From assembly GCF_022014495.1 (NCBI RefSeq), contig NZ_JAKLSQ010000001.1, positions 286,739 to 350,738 on the forward strand: a stretch of DNA of 64,000 nucleotides, in the 5' to 3' direction. A model generated the notes under the pieces. The model was given only the letters and a program-made list of their open reading frames with translations. It did not search any database and was not told the origin of the DNA. Shown here in pieces: positions 16,757-28,577 of the stretch. Every line of letters begins with the position of its first letter. Position 1 is the first letter of the stretch. A program made the translations under genes and the position numbers. The DNA comes from Sandaracinobacteroides sayramensis. GTDB lineage: Bacteria; Pseudomonadota; Alphaproteobacteria; Sphingomonadales; Sphingomonadaceae.

Positions 16757-18116
16757 TGGGTCTCTCCTCGGGATAGCGGAACGGGGTGCTCTTCACGCGA
16801 AGGGCAAGGGCGGTGGCCAGCGACACGGTGCCGACGCGGCCGACGAACATCAGCACGATCAGCACGACCTGCCCGGCCGGCGGCATGCTGGCGGTAAGGC
16901 CGGTGGACAGGCCTACCGTCGCAAAGGCGGAAATCGCCTCGAACATGATCTTCTCCACCGGGGCCTCGACGATATTGGTGAGGATCAGCAGCCCCAGCGA
17001 AACCACGCCCACCGCCGTCAGCACCACGGCCAGCGCCTGCCGCTGCACATCGGGCGAAATGCGGCGGCGGAAGGCGACGGAATCCGGCCGGGCGCGAATC
17101 TCGCTCCACACCACGAAGCCCAGCAGCAGGAAGGTGGTGATGCGGATGCCGCCGGCGGTGGAAGCGCTGCCGCCGCCGATCAGCATCAGCGCCGAGGAGA
17201 TGAGCGTGGTATCCACCCCCATCGAGGCCGGGTCGTGGATGGAAAAGCCGCCCGAACGGGTCATCACCGAATGGAAGAGCGCCCCCAGCAGCTTGCCGCC
17301 GACGCCTTCGCCGCCCAGCGTTGCCGGATTGGCCCATTCGAACAGCAGCACCGCCAGAAGGCCGAACAGCGTCAGTCCGACGGAGCCCCAAAGCGTTAGC
17401 TTGGTGTGGATCGACCAGCGCTCGGGCCGACGCCATTCCAGCCGCAACTCGTGCAGCACCGGGAAGCCGATGCCTCCCAGCATCACCCCGATCATCAGCG
17501 GCAGAAGCAAGAGGAAATCGCCGCGGTGCGGCACAAGGCCCTCGGGAAGAGTCGAGAAGCCGGTGTTCATGAAGGCCGAGCAGGCGTGGAACAGGCCGTG
17601 CCACAAAGCCTCGCCCGCCGGCATCCCCCAGGACCAGAAGCGCAGCCCCAGCCAGAGCGTCAGCACCGCCTCCGTCGCCAGCGTGGAAATCACCACCAGC
17701 CGCAGCACATGCTGCACATCGCCCAGATCGAGGCTGCGCATTTCCGCCGAGGCCATCAGCCGCCCGCGCAACGGCATCCGCCGGGTGACCAGAAGGCCCA
17801 GCAGGGTCGCCCCGGTCATGATCCCAAGGCCGCCTGCCTGCAACAGCAGCAGGATCACCAGATGCCCGAAGGGCGACCAGTAGGAAGCGATGTCGACGGG
17901 CGTGAGGCCCGTCACGCAGAGCGCCGAAGTCGCCGTGAACAGGGCCGTCAGCAGCGGCGCGCCTTCCGTGCCGCTCAGTCCGCCGGAGCGGGCAAGCGGC
18001 AGCATCAGAAGCAGCGTTCCGGCCGCTATCCCCGCAAGGAAGGCCAGCGGCACGACACGCTCGGGATGGCCGATGCGGCGCCTCCCCACCTGTCCCCGCC
18101 GCTGCGTCCGATTCAA
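16746..18116 (-). CDS. TrkH/KtrB family potassium transporter
   Basis: 456-residue membrane protein with about eight to ten helices and repeated P-loop filters such as TSALCVTGL, SAFMNTGFSTL, MTRSGGFS and SAFATVGLSTG, of which the Gly is the K+ filter residue. It takes up potassium coupled to Na+ or H+. The first codon is TTG at 18116, preceded by a GGGGGG ribosome site; a GTG further in is also possible. Overlaps the RCK regulator gene downstream. Confidence 0.92.
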   Translation of the reverse strand: MNRTQRRGQVGRRRIGHPERVVPLAFLAGIAAGTLLLMLPLARSGGLSGTEGAPLLTALFTATSALCVTGLTPVDIASYWSPFGHLVILLLLQAGGLGIMTGATLLGLLVTRRMPLRGRLMASAEMRSLDLGDVQHVLRLVVISTLATEAVLTLWLGLRFWSWGMPAGEALWHGLFHACSAFMNTGFSTLPEGLVPHRGDFLLLLPLMIGVMLGGIGFPVLHELRLEWRRPERWSIHTKLTLWGSVGLTLFGLLAVLLFEWANPATLGGEGVGGKLLGALFHSVMTRSGGFSIHDPASMGVDTTLISSALMLIGGGSASTAGGIRITTFLLLGFVVWSEIRARPDSVAFRRRISPDVQRQALAVVLTAVGVVSLGLLILTNIVEAPVEKIMFEAISAFATVGLSTGLTASMPPAGQVVLIVLMFVGRVGTVSLATALALRVKSTPFRYPEERPIVG

Positions 18117-18173
18117 ATGCCCCCCAGGTCCTTGCCGGTTCGCGCCATTCTAGCGCGCGGCGGGGGTAAGGTG

Positions 18174-18203
18174 CAACGCGCGGCACAGGCGTGCCGCGCG
18201 TTG
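18174..18203 (-). terminator. Perfect 13-bp hairpin between wrbA and the K+ transporter
   Basis: CAACGCGCGGCAC, loop AGGC, GTGCCGCGCGTTG. It is 9 bp past the wrbA stop, and the minus-strand sequence after it is only weakly T-rich (CACCTTACC). Probably a terminator or an RNA 3'-end stabiliser for wrbA. Confidence 0.55.
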
Positions 18204-18211
18204 CCGCAAGA

Positions 18212-18811
18212 TCAGGCGATCAGTTTCGTCGCCACTTCGGCGGCGTGGCGGCCCAGGAAGCGCGCGCCTTCCAGTTCGGTGGCGGAAGGCTGGCGGGAAC
18301 CGTCGCCGTTGGCGATCGTCGTCGCGCCATAGGGTGCGCCGCCCGTCACTTCGTCGTTCCGCATCTGCCCCTGGAAGCTGTAGGGCAGGCCGGTCAGCAC
18401 CATGCCATGGTGCATCAGCGTGGTGAGGATCGAGAAGAGCGTGGTTTCCTGCCCGCCATGCTGGGTGGCGGTGGAGGTAAAGGCCGCGCCCACCTTGCCG
18501 ATCAGCTTGCCCTGGAACCAGATGCCGCCGGTCTGATCCCAGAAGTTCGCCATCTGGCTCGCCACGCGGCCGAAGCGGGTGGGGGCGCCGACGAGGATGG
18601 CGTCATAGCCTTCCAGCTCGTCGACGGTGGCGATCGGCGCCTTCTGGTCCAGCTTGAAGTGGCTGGCCTTGGCGACTTCGTCCGGCACCAGTTCCGGCAC
18701 CCGCTTCACCACGGCTTCGGCCCCGGCGGCGCGGGCGCCCTCGGCAACGGCTTCCGCCATCGTCTCCAGATGGCCGTAAGAGGAATAATAGAGCACCAGA
18801 ACCTTGGTCAT
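18212..18811 (-). CDS. wrbA: NAD(P)H:quinone oxidoreductase WrbA
   Basis: Flavodoxin-fold FMN enzyme that reduces quinones by two electrons to avoid semiquinone radicals. 199 residues, starting [21 protein letters not shown] with the FMN phosphate loop (SSYGHLET). It also has [21 protein letters not shown] and the [13 protein letters not shown] loop, both WrbA signatures. It is one minus-strand gene after pirin, separated by a strong terminator, so it is probably transcribed alone. Both genes suit oxidative or electrophile stress. Confidence 0.95.
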   Translation of the reverse strand: MTKVLVLYYSSYGHLETMAEAVAEGARAAGAEAVVKRVPELVPDEVAKASHFKLDQKAPIATVDELEGYDAILVGAPTRFGRVASQMANFWDQTGGIWFQGKLIGKVGAAFTSTATQHGGQETTLFSILTTLMHHGMVLTGLPYSFQGQMRNDEVTGGAPYGATTIANGDGSRQPSATELEGARFLGRHAAEVATKLIA

Positions 18812-18836
18812 TCAGCTTCTCCTGTTTGCAAACATG

Positions 18837-18867
18837 AAAAAGGGGCCGTGCCAGCCGGCACGGCCCC
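18837..18867 (-). terminator. Rho-independent terminator of the pirin gene
   Basis: GGGGCCGTGCC, loop, GGCACGGCCCC: a perfect 11-bp stem with a 4-nt loop. On the minus strand it is followed directly by five T. It lies 7 bp after the pirin stop. Confidence 0.85.
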
Positions 18868-18874
18868 AGGGGGT

Positions 18875-19573
18875 TCATTTCTGTGCGTCGACGAAGACCA
18901 GCTCGCTGTCCTCCAGCGCCTCGATCCGAAGATCGGCGACGTCGCGGATGGCGACACCGTCGCGCGCCTTCGCCTCCACGCCGTTCACCTTGAAGCGCCC
19001 TTCGGCGGCCACAAGATAGCCGACGCGGCCTTCCTCCAGTCGATAATGGGTGGAGGTGCCCGCCTTCAGCGTGGCGCCCAGCACCTTCGCCGGCGTCTGG
19101 ATCGGCAGCGCGCCCTCATCGCCCAGCCCGCTGGCGAGCGGCACGAACTGCCCGGCGCGGTCGCCCTTGGGAAAAGGCCGTGCGCCCCAGGCGGGCTTCG
19201 CGTTCAGCGTTTCGGGCAGGATCCAGATCTGGAAGATCCGGGTTTCCTCATCCTCCAGATTATATTCCGCATGGCGCACCCCGGTGCCGGCCGACATCAC
19301 CTGCACATCGCCCGCTTCCGTGCGGCCGCGATTGCCCATGCTGTCTTCATGGGTGATCGCGCCCGAGCGGACATAGGTGATGATTTCCATGTCGCGGTGC
19401 GGATGCGGCGGAAAGCCGGATTGCGCGGCTATGCGGTCGTCGTTCCAGACGCGGATGGCGCCCCAGCCCATGCGGGCGGGATCATGGTAATCGGCGAAGC
19501 TGAAATGGTGGTGCGCGTCCAGCCAGCCATGGTTGGCGGCGCCCAGCGTTTCAAAGGGACGGACTTCGATCAT
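18875..19573 (-). CDS. Pirin family protein
   Basis: 232-residue bicupin. The metal-site motif PPHPHRDMEIITYVRSGAITHEDSMGN, with His, His, His and Glu, and the following VMSAGTGVRHAEYN are the pirin signature. Bacterial pirins often act as quercetinase or as redox-responsive partners; which applies here is unknown. The frame extends to 20074, but the ATG at 19573 has AGGAGAGAAGAG before it and MIEVRPFETLGAANHGWLDAHHHFSF is the conserved start. Divergent from a LysR gene whose coding start is 95 bp away. Confidence 0.94.
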   Translation of the reverse strand: MIEVRPFETLGAANHGWLDAHHHFSFADYHDPARMGWGAIRVWNDDRIAAQSGFPPHPHRDMEIITYVRSGAITHEDSMGNRGRTEAGDVQVMSAGTGVRHAEYNLEDEETRIFQIWILPETLNAKPAWGARPFPKGDRAGQFVPLASGLGDEGALPIQTPAKVLGATLKAGTSTHYRLEEGRVGYLVAAEGRFKVNGVEAKARDGVAIRDVADLRIEALEDSELVFVDAQK

Positions 19574-19667
19574 CTCTTCTCTCCTGCCGGAGCTATCGAA
19601 CGCCTCTTCATTTAGCTCGCCGAACCGGATAGAAAAGAGCAACGATGGAAAGGAATCCTTGCAGAAA

Positions 19668-20612
19668 ATGAATGTTCCGGATTTCGAGGCCTGGGATCTG
19701 TTCGTGGCCGTGGCCGAGGCCGGCAGCTTCGCCGGCGCCGCCCGTTCGCGCGGGCTTTCCGTGCCGACCGTGTCGCGCGCCATAGCCCGGCTGGAGGCGC
19801 GGCTGGGCGGCGCGCTGTTCCACCGCACCTCGCGGCGGCTTTCCCTGTCGGCACTGGGCGAGGACGCGCTGGGCGAGGCGCAGGCGCTGGTGCTGGCCGC
19901 CAGCCGCATGGAGGAACGGCTGGGTGAAGCCACCACCCTGCCCGCCGGCCGCGTGCGGCTGGCCGTGCCGCTGGAATTCGGCAGCGCCCATATCGCGCCG
20001 CTGCTGCCGCCGTTTCTGGCGGCGCATCCGAATGTGGAGATCGAGCTGAGCCTGGATGACGCGCGAATCGACATCGTCGCCTCCGGCCATGACGTGGTGC
20101 TGCGAATCGGCCAGCTTGCCGATTCCAGCCTGATCGCCCGCCGCTTGTGCCAGGTGGAGGTGCTGGCCGTTGCCAGCCCCGGCTATCTTGCCGCCCACGG
20201 CCGCCCGAAACACCCGGCCGATCTCGCCCGCCACCAATGCCTGATCTACACCAACGTCACCCCGCCGGATGTGTGGCGCTTCGTCGGCCCGGAAGGGGCG
20301 GAATATAGCGTGACCGTATCCGGCCCGCTGCGCGCCAACAGCGGCGGCGCCCTGACACCGGCGCTGGTGGCGGGCGCCGGAATCGCCATCCACCCCGATT
20401 TCCTCCTGTGCAGCGAACTGGCGAGCGGCCGTGTGGAAACCTTGCTGCCGGGCTGGCGGCTGGCGCCGCTCGGCCTCTACATGATCACCCCGCCCAGCCC
20501 GCTGCGCCCCTTGCGTGTGCGGCTGCTGATGGAGCATCTGGCGGCCGGCCTGCGCAATCCGCCCTGGCGAAACGCCGAAACCATGGAGCAGCCGAAGCTC
20601 GTGGCCGGCTGA
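19668..20612 (+). CDS. LysR family regulator, divergent from pirin
   Basis: 314 residues: N-terminal winged helix (FEAWDLFVAVAEAGSFAGAARSRG then LSVPTVSRAIARLEARLGG) and a periplasmic-binding-like effector domain from about residue 90. The ATG at 19668 is the first Met before the conserved DNA-binding domain. LysR proteins usually control the divergent neighbour, here pirin; that is inference from position. Its 3' end meets the Hsp70-like gene convergently with only 24 bp between them. Confidence 0.92.
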   Translation: MNVPDFEAWDLFVAVAEAGSFAGAARSRGLSVPTVSRAIARLEARLGGALFHRTSRRLSLSALGEDALGEAQALVLAASRMEERLGEATTLPAGRVRLAVPLEFGSAHIAPLLPPFLAAHPNVEIELSLDDARIDIVASGHDVVLRIGQLADSSLIARRLCQVEVLAVASPGYLAAHGRPKHPADLARHQCLIYTNVTPPDVWRFVGPEGAEYSVTVSGPLRANSGGALTPALVAGAGIAIHPDFLLCSELASGRVETLLPGWRLAPLGLYMITPPSPLRPLRVRLLMEHLAAGLRNPPWRNAETMEQPKLVAG

Positions 20613-20636
20613 CCCCTCGCCTCGAAAGCCTGTTTC

Positions 20637-21929
20637 TCAGGCCGCCCAGGCGGCAATGTCGTCCTGCTCGCCGATCAGCGCCAGCCCGTGCGCGATGGAG
20701 GTCAATTCGCCGCCGGTCGCGATCCGATCCTCGCCGAAGCGCTCCCGGAACAGCCGGGCGACCCGGGGCACCAGCGAGGAGCCACCCGTCAGGAACACGC
20801 GATCGATCCGGTCCGCCGGCAGCCCGGCCGCCGCCAGCGCCCGGTCGACCGCCGCTTCGATCTGCCGGATGTCGGGGGCGATCCAGCCTTCGAACTCGAA
20901 GCGGGAAACCTCCGCTTCGATTCTCAGCCCGGCGCCGCTGAAACGGAAGCGGGCCTCCTCGGCCGAGGAAAGCGCCCGCTTCACCTGCCCCACCGCCTCG
21001 TGCAGCGGGAAGCCCTGCTCCTCGTCGATTACCGCCATCATCCGGCCGATCGCTTCCGGGTCGACCGCCGTCCGCCGCAGGGCTTCCAGTTCCGCCATGG
21101 TGCGGCGGTTGCGCATCAGCGCCAGCCGCGACCAGTCGGCGAAGTCGGTGAAATAGCCGGACGGGATGTCCAGCAGCTTGTCGAACGAGCGATATTGCCC
21201 GCCCTTGCCCAGCAGCGGCAGCACCAGATGCTCGACGATCCGCGCGTCGAAGCGGTCGCCCGCGACTCCCACGCCCGCATGGCCCAGCGGCACGCAGCGG
21301 CGCGCGGCGCCGGGGGCGTCGATCCGCACGACGGAGAAGTCGCTGGTGCCGCCGCCGAAGTCGGCGACAAGGATCGTCGCCGGATCCTCGACCCGTGAGG
21401 CGAAGCTGAAAGCCGCGCCCAGCGGTTCGTAGACATAGTGCACCTCGCCGCCCAGAGCCGCGAACATCGCGTCATAACGCTGGCGCGCCAAAGCCTCGTT
21501 CGGCCGGAATCCGGCATAGACCACCGGCCGCCCCACGATCACCCGCCCCGCGCCCGCCAGCGCGCCACCCGCGCGCGCCGCCATCTTTTCCAGGAAGATG
21601 CGCCCGAGATCCTCGAAGCGGAAACGGCGTTCGAAGATGGTGGCATGTTCGAAACCGGCGTTGGCCGCGACCGACTTGAAGGATTGCAGGAAGCGGCTGC
21701 CCTGCGGATAGCCGAGATACTCGGCGATCGCCCATGGCCCGGCCTCCGCGGCGATGCCGCCGCGCACATTTTCCTCCTCCCAGAAACAGAGCGCCGACCG
21801 GAAAGCCGCCCCGGGGCCGTCCGGCGCCTGGATCTCCAGCAGGGTGGATATCCCGCCGCGCGCGACGGCGGCCACCGAATTGGTGGTTCCGAAATCGAGC
21901 CCGAGGGCGAGTGGGTCGGAAGCGGACAT
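20637..21929 (-). CDS. Hsp70 family protein of the YegD type
   Basis: 430 residues: an actin-like ATPase domain with LGLDFGTTNSVAAVARGG (phosphate 1), YEPLGAAFSFA, VADFGGGTSDFSVVR (phosphate 2) and VFLTGGSSLVPRVARLF (adenosine). Little is left for a substrate-binding domain, unlike DnaK (about 635 residues), and this matches the short YegD branch whose clients are unknown. It is not linked to a J-protein; dnaJ and dnaK lie elsewhere in the window. It is divergent from the cation ATPase over a 182-bp spacer, in which no clear operator was seen. Confidence 0.9.
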   Translation of the reverse strand: MSASDPLALGLDFGTTNSVAAVARGGISTLLEIQAPDGPGAAFRSALCFWEEENVRGGIAAEAGPWAIAEYLGYPQGSRFLQSFKSVAANAGFEHATIFERRFRFEDLGRIFLEKMAARAGGALAGAGRVIVGRPVVYAGFRPNEALARQRYDAMFAALGGEVHYVYEPLGAAFSFASRVEDPATILVADFGGGTSDFSVVRIDAPGAARRCVPLGHAGVGVAGDRFDARIVEHLVLPLLGKGGQYRSFDKLLDIPSGYFTDFADWSRLALMRNRRTMAELEALRRTAVDPEAIGRMMAVIDEEQGFPLHEAVGQVKRALSSAEEARFRFSGAGLRIEAEVSRFEFEGWIAPDIRQIEAAVDRALAAAGLPADRIDRVFLTGGSSLVPRVARLFRERFGEDRIATGGELTSIAHGLALIGEQDDIAAWAA

Positions 21930-22111
21930 GGGCGCCGGCTGCTACACAGTTGCCGTCCGCAGTGCAAAGCCTTGCTTTCGCCATCCGGCCCATGGCTGGA
22001 AAAAACACCTCTCTTGATCGAGCGCATTTTATCCTGGCGAATCCCGTCTAGGATTTTCGAAAGGCGCCAAACGCCGTCCGCAAGGGCGCGGCCACTGAGG
22101 AAGGAGACCGC

Positions 22112-24803
<2,692 letters not shown>

Positions 24804-24811
<8 letters not shown>

Positions 24812-25772
24812 AGCCATGCTGTGGATCGGCGTCGGGCTGGTGGCGCTGGTCTCGGGGGCGGAACTGCTGGTGCGCGGCGGCTCGGCGCTGGCGGCGCGGC
24901 TGGGCATCTCGCCGCTGCTGATCGGGCTGACGGTGGTGGCGATCGGCACCAGCACGCCGGAACTGGCGGTGGGGATAGATGCGGCGCTGCAAGGCGACGG
25001 GGCGCTGGCGGTCGGCAACATTGCCGGCACCAACACGGTCAACATCCTGCTCATCCTCGGAATGAGCGCCGCCCTGCGGCCGCTCGCCATCCGCATGCAG
25101 ACATTGCGGCTGGAACTGCCGGTGATCGTCATCGCCTCGGCGGCGATGCTGGCCTTCGCATGGGACGGGCGGCTGATGCGCGGCGAAGGCCTGGCGCTGA
25201 TCCTGATGGGGGTCGGCTTCACCTTCGCGGTGATTCGCGTCGCCCGCCGGGAATCGCTGGCGGTGGCGGAGGAGTTCGCCCGCGAATATGGCCGCGCCCG
25301 GCTGATGAACCGCCAGGCGGCGGCCGAGATCCTGATGCTGACGGCGGGCATCGCCATCATCGTCGCCGGGGCCGGCTGGCTGGTGGACGGGGCGGTGGCG
25401 CTGGCGCGGCTCTGGCATGTCTCCGAAGCCTTCATCGGCCTCACCATCGTCGCCATCGGCACCTCCGCGCCGGAACTCGTCACCACCATCATCTCGACGA
25501 TGCGCGGCGACCGCGACATCGCCATCGGCAATCTGATCGGCAGCAGCGCCTACAATATCCTGCTGATCCTGGGGGTGATCTGCCTGGTGCCGGCGGACGG
25601 GGTGGAAGTCAGCCGGCAGCTTGTGCGGGTGGACATACCGGTGATGCTGGCGGTGGCGCTCGCCTGCGTTCCGGTGTTCGTCAGCGGCCGGCAGGTGTCG
25701 CGGCTGGAAGGCGGCCTGTTCGTCTCGGCCTACGCCGTCTATCTCGCCTATCTGATCGCCGCCCACGCCTGA
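24804..25772 (+). CDS. Calcium/sodium antiporter (CaCA family, YrbG-like)
   Basis: 322 residues with two inverted repeats of five helices. The alpha-repeats are explicit: GTSTPELAVG with GNIAGTNTVNILLILG, and GTSAPELVTT with GNLIGSSAYNILLILG. These Glu and Asn residues bind the cation. The start at 24804 overlaps the ATPase stop; an ATG at 24816 (MLWIGVGLVALV) is also possible. Paired with a P-type ATPase, this suggests a calcium efflux operon. It ends in a palindrome shared with the convergent GntR gene. Confidence 0.93.
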
Positions 25773-25792
25773 GGGCGGCCGCCCTCAGGCGT
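25765..25792. terminator. 28-bp perfect palindrome spanning both stop codons, bidirectional terminator
   Basis: The arms read ACGCCTGAGGGCGG and its exact complement, with no unpaired centre. The TGA of the antiporter and the TGA of the convergent GntR gene are mirror images within it; both genes end in an Ala codon then TGA. There is no T tract on either side. It fits a bidirectional terminator built from the coding ends. Confidence 0.65.
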
Positions 25793-26429
25793 CCGGCTGC
25801 TCGCGGAGATCGTCGAGCGTTGCCTGTATGTGGTGCGCCAGCAGCCGCTCCACCGCCGGGGCATCGCCGGCGATCCAGGCCTCCAGCATTTCCCAATGCT
25901 CCTGATGCGCCCGCGTCCCGCGCCCGGCCGGCTGAAGATGGGCGACCACATAGCGCTCGGCGAGGATCGAAAGCCGCTCGACGAGCTGCGTCGTCAGCGC
26001 CCGCTCTCCTGGGCGGACGAGGGCGGTGTGGAACTGCCGGTTGCGGACGGCGACATCGGCCGGATTCTCCCCCGCTGCCGTATCCAGCGCCTCGAACGCC
26101 GCACGGGCGGCCTCATGATCGGCGGCCGTGGCGCGCAGCGCGGCCCGGGCGGCGGCGGCCGGCTCGATCGCCAGCCTGAGCTCGAAGATCTCGTCCCGCC
26201 GGGCGGCCGACATCGGCTTCACGAAATAGCCCCGGTTAGCGAGGCTGGTCAGCAGCCCCTCCTGCTCCAGCCGGGCAAGCGCCTCGCGCACGGGAATCTT
26301 GCTCACGCCCAGTTGCGCCGCCAGCGCGTCCTGCCGGATGGGCGCTTCGGTTCCCAATTGCCCGGTCACGATGCGTTCGCGCACGATGTCGAACACATGC
26401 TCCGAAAGCGTGCGGACGACGATGCTCAT
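25785..26429 (-). CDS. GntR family regulator, FCD (FadR) subfamily
   Basis: 214 residues: winged helix at about 1-70 (QDALAAQLGVSKIPVREALARLEQEGLL then RGYFVKPM) and an all-helical FCD domain with metal-site residues such as NRQFHTAL and AHQEHWEMLEAWIAGDAPA. FCD members bind small carboxylates or sugar acids. The start at 26429 (MSIVVRTLSEHVF) has GGAGGGCCGGCC before it; the frame runs on to 26528. No target gene is obvious because the divergent neighbour is on the same strand. Confidence 0.92.
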   Translation of the reverse strand: MSIVVRTLSEHVFDIVRERIVTGQLGTEAPIRQDALAAQLGVSKIPVREALARLEQEGLLTSLANRGYFVKPMSAARRDEIFELRLAIEPAAAARAALRATAADHEAARAAFEALDTAAGENPADVAVRNRQFHTALVRPGERALTTQLVERLSILAERYVVAHLQPAGRGTRAHQEHWEMLEAWIAGDAPAVERLLAHHIQATLDDLREQPDA

Positions 26430-26484
26430 GGCCGGCCCTCCGGGTGGCGAGGTCCGCGCGGCGGCGATGGAAAGCGCAGGCGTT

Positions 26485-27183
26485 TCATATCCAGCCGTTT
26501 CCATCCCAGATGCCGTCCCTGCGATCAATCCGGGGGACGCGGATTTTCGCGCATGGTGGCGGCTTGCGCATCAGGCCGGGAAGCTCCAGTTGCAGGGCGG
26601 CCGGTTGTGTTGCCGGTGCGCGCGGCCGCACGGCTCCGGCCCGCAAGGGCCAGCGCGCCAGATGGTCGTAGCGGGGAACGCCTATCCAATTGTCCACCAG
26701 CACCAGTTCCGTGACCTGCCAGCAGACCGGCTCGGGAAGCGGACGCTCGCCGGGAAAAGCGGCTCCATAGGAAGCCGTCACATGCGGAACGACCCGACGG
26801 CGCCGGCCGATGTCCGGACGGCGTCCGGCGATCGCCTCGTGCAATTGCCCGGCCAGCCGGTCGGGGCGGTCGTTGCGCGTGCCGCCGGCGAAAACCAGCG
26901 GTCGCGGATCCGGCCCCCAGCCGAACGGAAGGAAGCGGTCGAACCGCACTTCGAACGGTCGCAGATGCAGGCCCCCCACGGTTTCCTTCACCTCGGCCAC
27001 CAGCCGCGCATCCACATGCCGCGCGCAGGCGAGGCCCAATATGGAAAGGTGCAGCTTCTGCCAGCGGAACCGGCCGTCCCCGCCCAGCGCCAGCCAGGCG
27101 GTGAAAAGCCGCTTCGCCACCTCCGGCGGCGGGATGGCGGCAAGATAGAGATTATGCCCGCTCCAGCGCGATTCGACCTGCAT
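26485..27183 (-). CDS. thpR: 2H phosphoesterase / 2'-5' RNA ligase family protein
   Basis: 232 residues. Two H-x-S/T motifs mark the 2H superfamily: KLHLSILG near residue 45 and VPHVTASYG near residue 140. Bacterial members hydrolyse RNA 2',3'-cyclic phosphodiesters (ThpR) or ligate 2'-5' RNA. The chosen ATG (MQVESRWSGHNLYLAA) starts the conserved domain; an ATG at 27222 is possible. The C-terminal tail is basic and Pro-rich and is less conserved. Its exact role is uncertain. Confidence 0.8.
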   Translation of the reverse strand: MQVESRWSGHNLYLAAIPPPEVAKRLFTAWLALGGDGRFRWQKLHLSILGLACARHVDARLVAEVKETVGGLHLRPFEVRFDRFLPFGWGPDPRPLVFAGGTRNDRPDRLAGQLHEAIAGRRPDIGRRRRVVPHVTASYGAAFPGERPLPEPVCWQVTELVLVDNWIGVPRYDHLARWPLRAGAVRPRAPATQPAALQLELPGLMRKPPPCAKIRVPRIDRRDGIWDGNGWI

Positions 27184-27336
27184 TCGGGCATCTCTAGACG
27201 AATTGGAACAAATAAAGAACATGTCTCCGGGAAAAGCCTGTGTGGCATTCCGGCACGTGCAAGATGGCCACAGTCGCGCCAAAAGTCTGCCGGACGGGTT
27301 GAAAAGCGCGCGGCGGAGGCTCATGGGCGATCGACC

Positions 27337-27789
27337 ATGCTGAACATGAAAACGCGCTACGCGATGCGCGCCCTTGGCTATCTGGCCAGCCGCTACGGCG
27401 ACGGCCCGATCCAGATCGGCGAGATCGCGGACGCGCAACGGATACCGCGCAAATTCCTGACGGTCATCCTCTCCGAGCTTTCGCGCGAGGGGCTGGTCGG
27501 CACGAAGCGCGGCCGCGCCGGCGGCTATTGGCTGGAACGGCCGCCAGCCAAGATCAGCTATGGCGACATCGTCCGCATCACCCGCGGTTCGCTGGCGCTG
27601 GTGCCCTGCGCCGCCCGCCTCGCCTACGAGCCCTGCGAGAATTGCGTGCCCGAAAGCGAATGCCGGCTGCGGCTGGTGATGCTGGCCGTCCGGGACGCGA
27701 CCGCCGATGTGCTCGACGGGCTGACGCTCGCCGATCCGCCTCCGGCCGAGGTGCGCCTGGCCCGGCCTGTCACACAAGCTTCGCTTTAG
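27337..27789 (+). CDS. Rrf2 family transcriptional regulator
   Basis: 150 residues with the Rrf2 winged helix: MLNMKTRYAMRALGYLASR, then IQIGEIADAQRIPRKFLTVILSELSREGLVGTKRGRAGGYWL. Cysteines follow in PCAARLAYEPCENCVPESECRLRL, a pattern like the Fe-S ligand loop of IscR-type members, so redox or sulfur sensing is possible. It stands 90 bp before a hydrolase, a YezD-like gene and a TonB receptor in the same direction, and a dyad lies in that promoter region. CymR-type sulfur control is an inference. Confidence 0.92.
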   Translation: MLNMKTRYAMRALGYLASRYGDGPIQIGEIADAQRIPRKFLTVILSELSREGLVGTKRGRAGGYWLERPPAKISYGDIVRITRGSLALVPCAARLAYEPCENCVPESECRLRLVMLAVRDATADVLDGLTLADPPPAEVRLARPVTQASL

Positions 27790-27821
27790 ACGGGGAAAGC
27801 CCCCCTTGGCTGGAAAGCCGG

Positions 27822-27849
27822 TTGTCTATCGACAAGGTTGAGTTATCCT
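27822..27849 (+). promoter_or_regulatory. Promoter with TTGTC/GACAA dyad before the hydrolase-YezD-receptor genes
   Basis: TTGTCT (27822-27827) as -35 and TATCCT (27844-27849) as -10 are 16 bp apart. TTGTC-TATC-GACAA (27822-27835) is an inverted repeat placed over the -35, where a repressor could bind. The Rrf2 protein encoded just upstream is the obvious candidate. Start of translation is 30 bp downstream. Confidence 0.42.
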
Positions 27850-27878
27850 CACCCTCCATTCAGGAAAGGGAGAGGACG

Positions 27879-28577
27879 ATGCCAGACCAGCGTCAATTCA
27901 CCACCTCGTCATCCGGTTCGGGGCCGCCCGGCACGGGGGCGACACAGGTTCTGAACGTTCCGGGCCTTGGAAACAGCGGCGCGCTGCATTGGCAGAGCCG
28001 CTGGGAACAGCGTTACCCCTGGTTCGAGCGGGTGGAACTGGGCCTCTGGCACAGCCCCGACCGCAACATCTGGGTGGAGCGGCTGGACCGGGCGATCCGC
28101 GCCGCCGGACGGCCGGTCATTCTTGTCGCCCACAGCCTGGGCTGCCTTTCGGTGGCCTGGTGGGCGGCCATTTCGGGGCAGGGCTATCGCGACCCCGTCG
28201 CCGGCGCGCTGCTGGTGGCCCCCGCCGATCCGGAGCGGCCGGGGGCCAGCGATTGCATCGCCCGCTTCGGCCCGGCGCCGCGCACACCGCTCCCCTTTCC
28301 GTCGATACTGGTGGCCAGCCGCAACGACCCGCACGCGGATTTCGCCCGATCGCAGCAGTTCGCCCGCCAATGGGGCAGCCATCTGGTGGACGCCGGCGAC
28401 GCCGGGCATCTGAACGCCGACAGCGGGCTGGGCGACTGGCCGCTCGGCATTTCCCTCGTCGACCGTCTGGTGGAAGCCGCCAGCCTGCGCGCCGACGCCG
28501 ACCGCAATCTGGCGGAGGCGGCGCGTTTCCTGTCGATCGCCCCGGACGCCGCCCCGGCAGGAGCCTTTCCATGGTAA
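27879..28577 (+). CDS. RBBP9/YdeN-type alpha/beta hydrolase
   Basis: 232 residues, small serine hydrolase of the RBBP9 family. It has LNVPGLGNSGALHWQSRWEQRYP near the N-terminus, the nucleophile in VAHSLGCLSVAWWA, the acid in SRNDPH and the His in DAGHLNADSGLGDWP. The natural substrate is unknown. The ATG has GGGAGAGGACG before it. Its stop overlaps the next gene: CCATGGTAA holds the start of the YezD-like protein, so the two are coupled. Confidence 0.88.
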   Translation: MPDQRQFTTSSSGSGPPGTGATQVLNVPGLGNSGALHWQSRWEQRYPWFERVELGLWHSPDRNIWVERLDRAIRAAGRPVILVAHSLGCLSVAWWAAISGQGYRDPVAGALLVAPADPERPGASDCIARFGPAPRTPLPFPSILVASRNDPHADFARSQQFARQWGSHLVDAGDAGHLNADSGLGDWPLGISLVDRLVEAASLRADADRNLAEAARFLSIAPDAAPAGAFPW

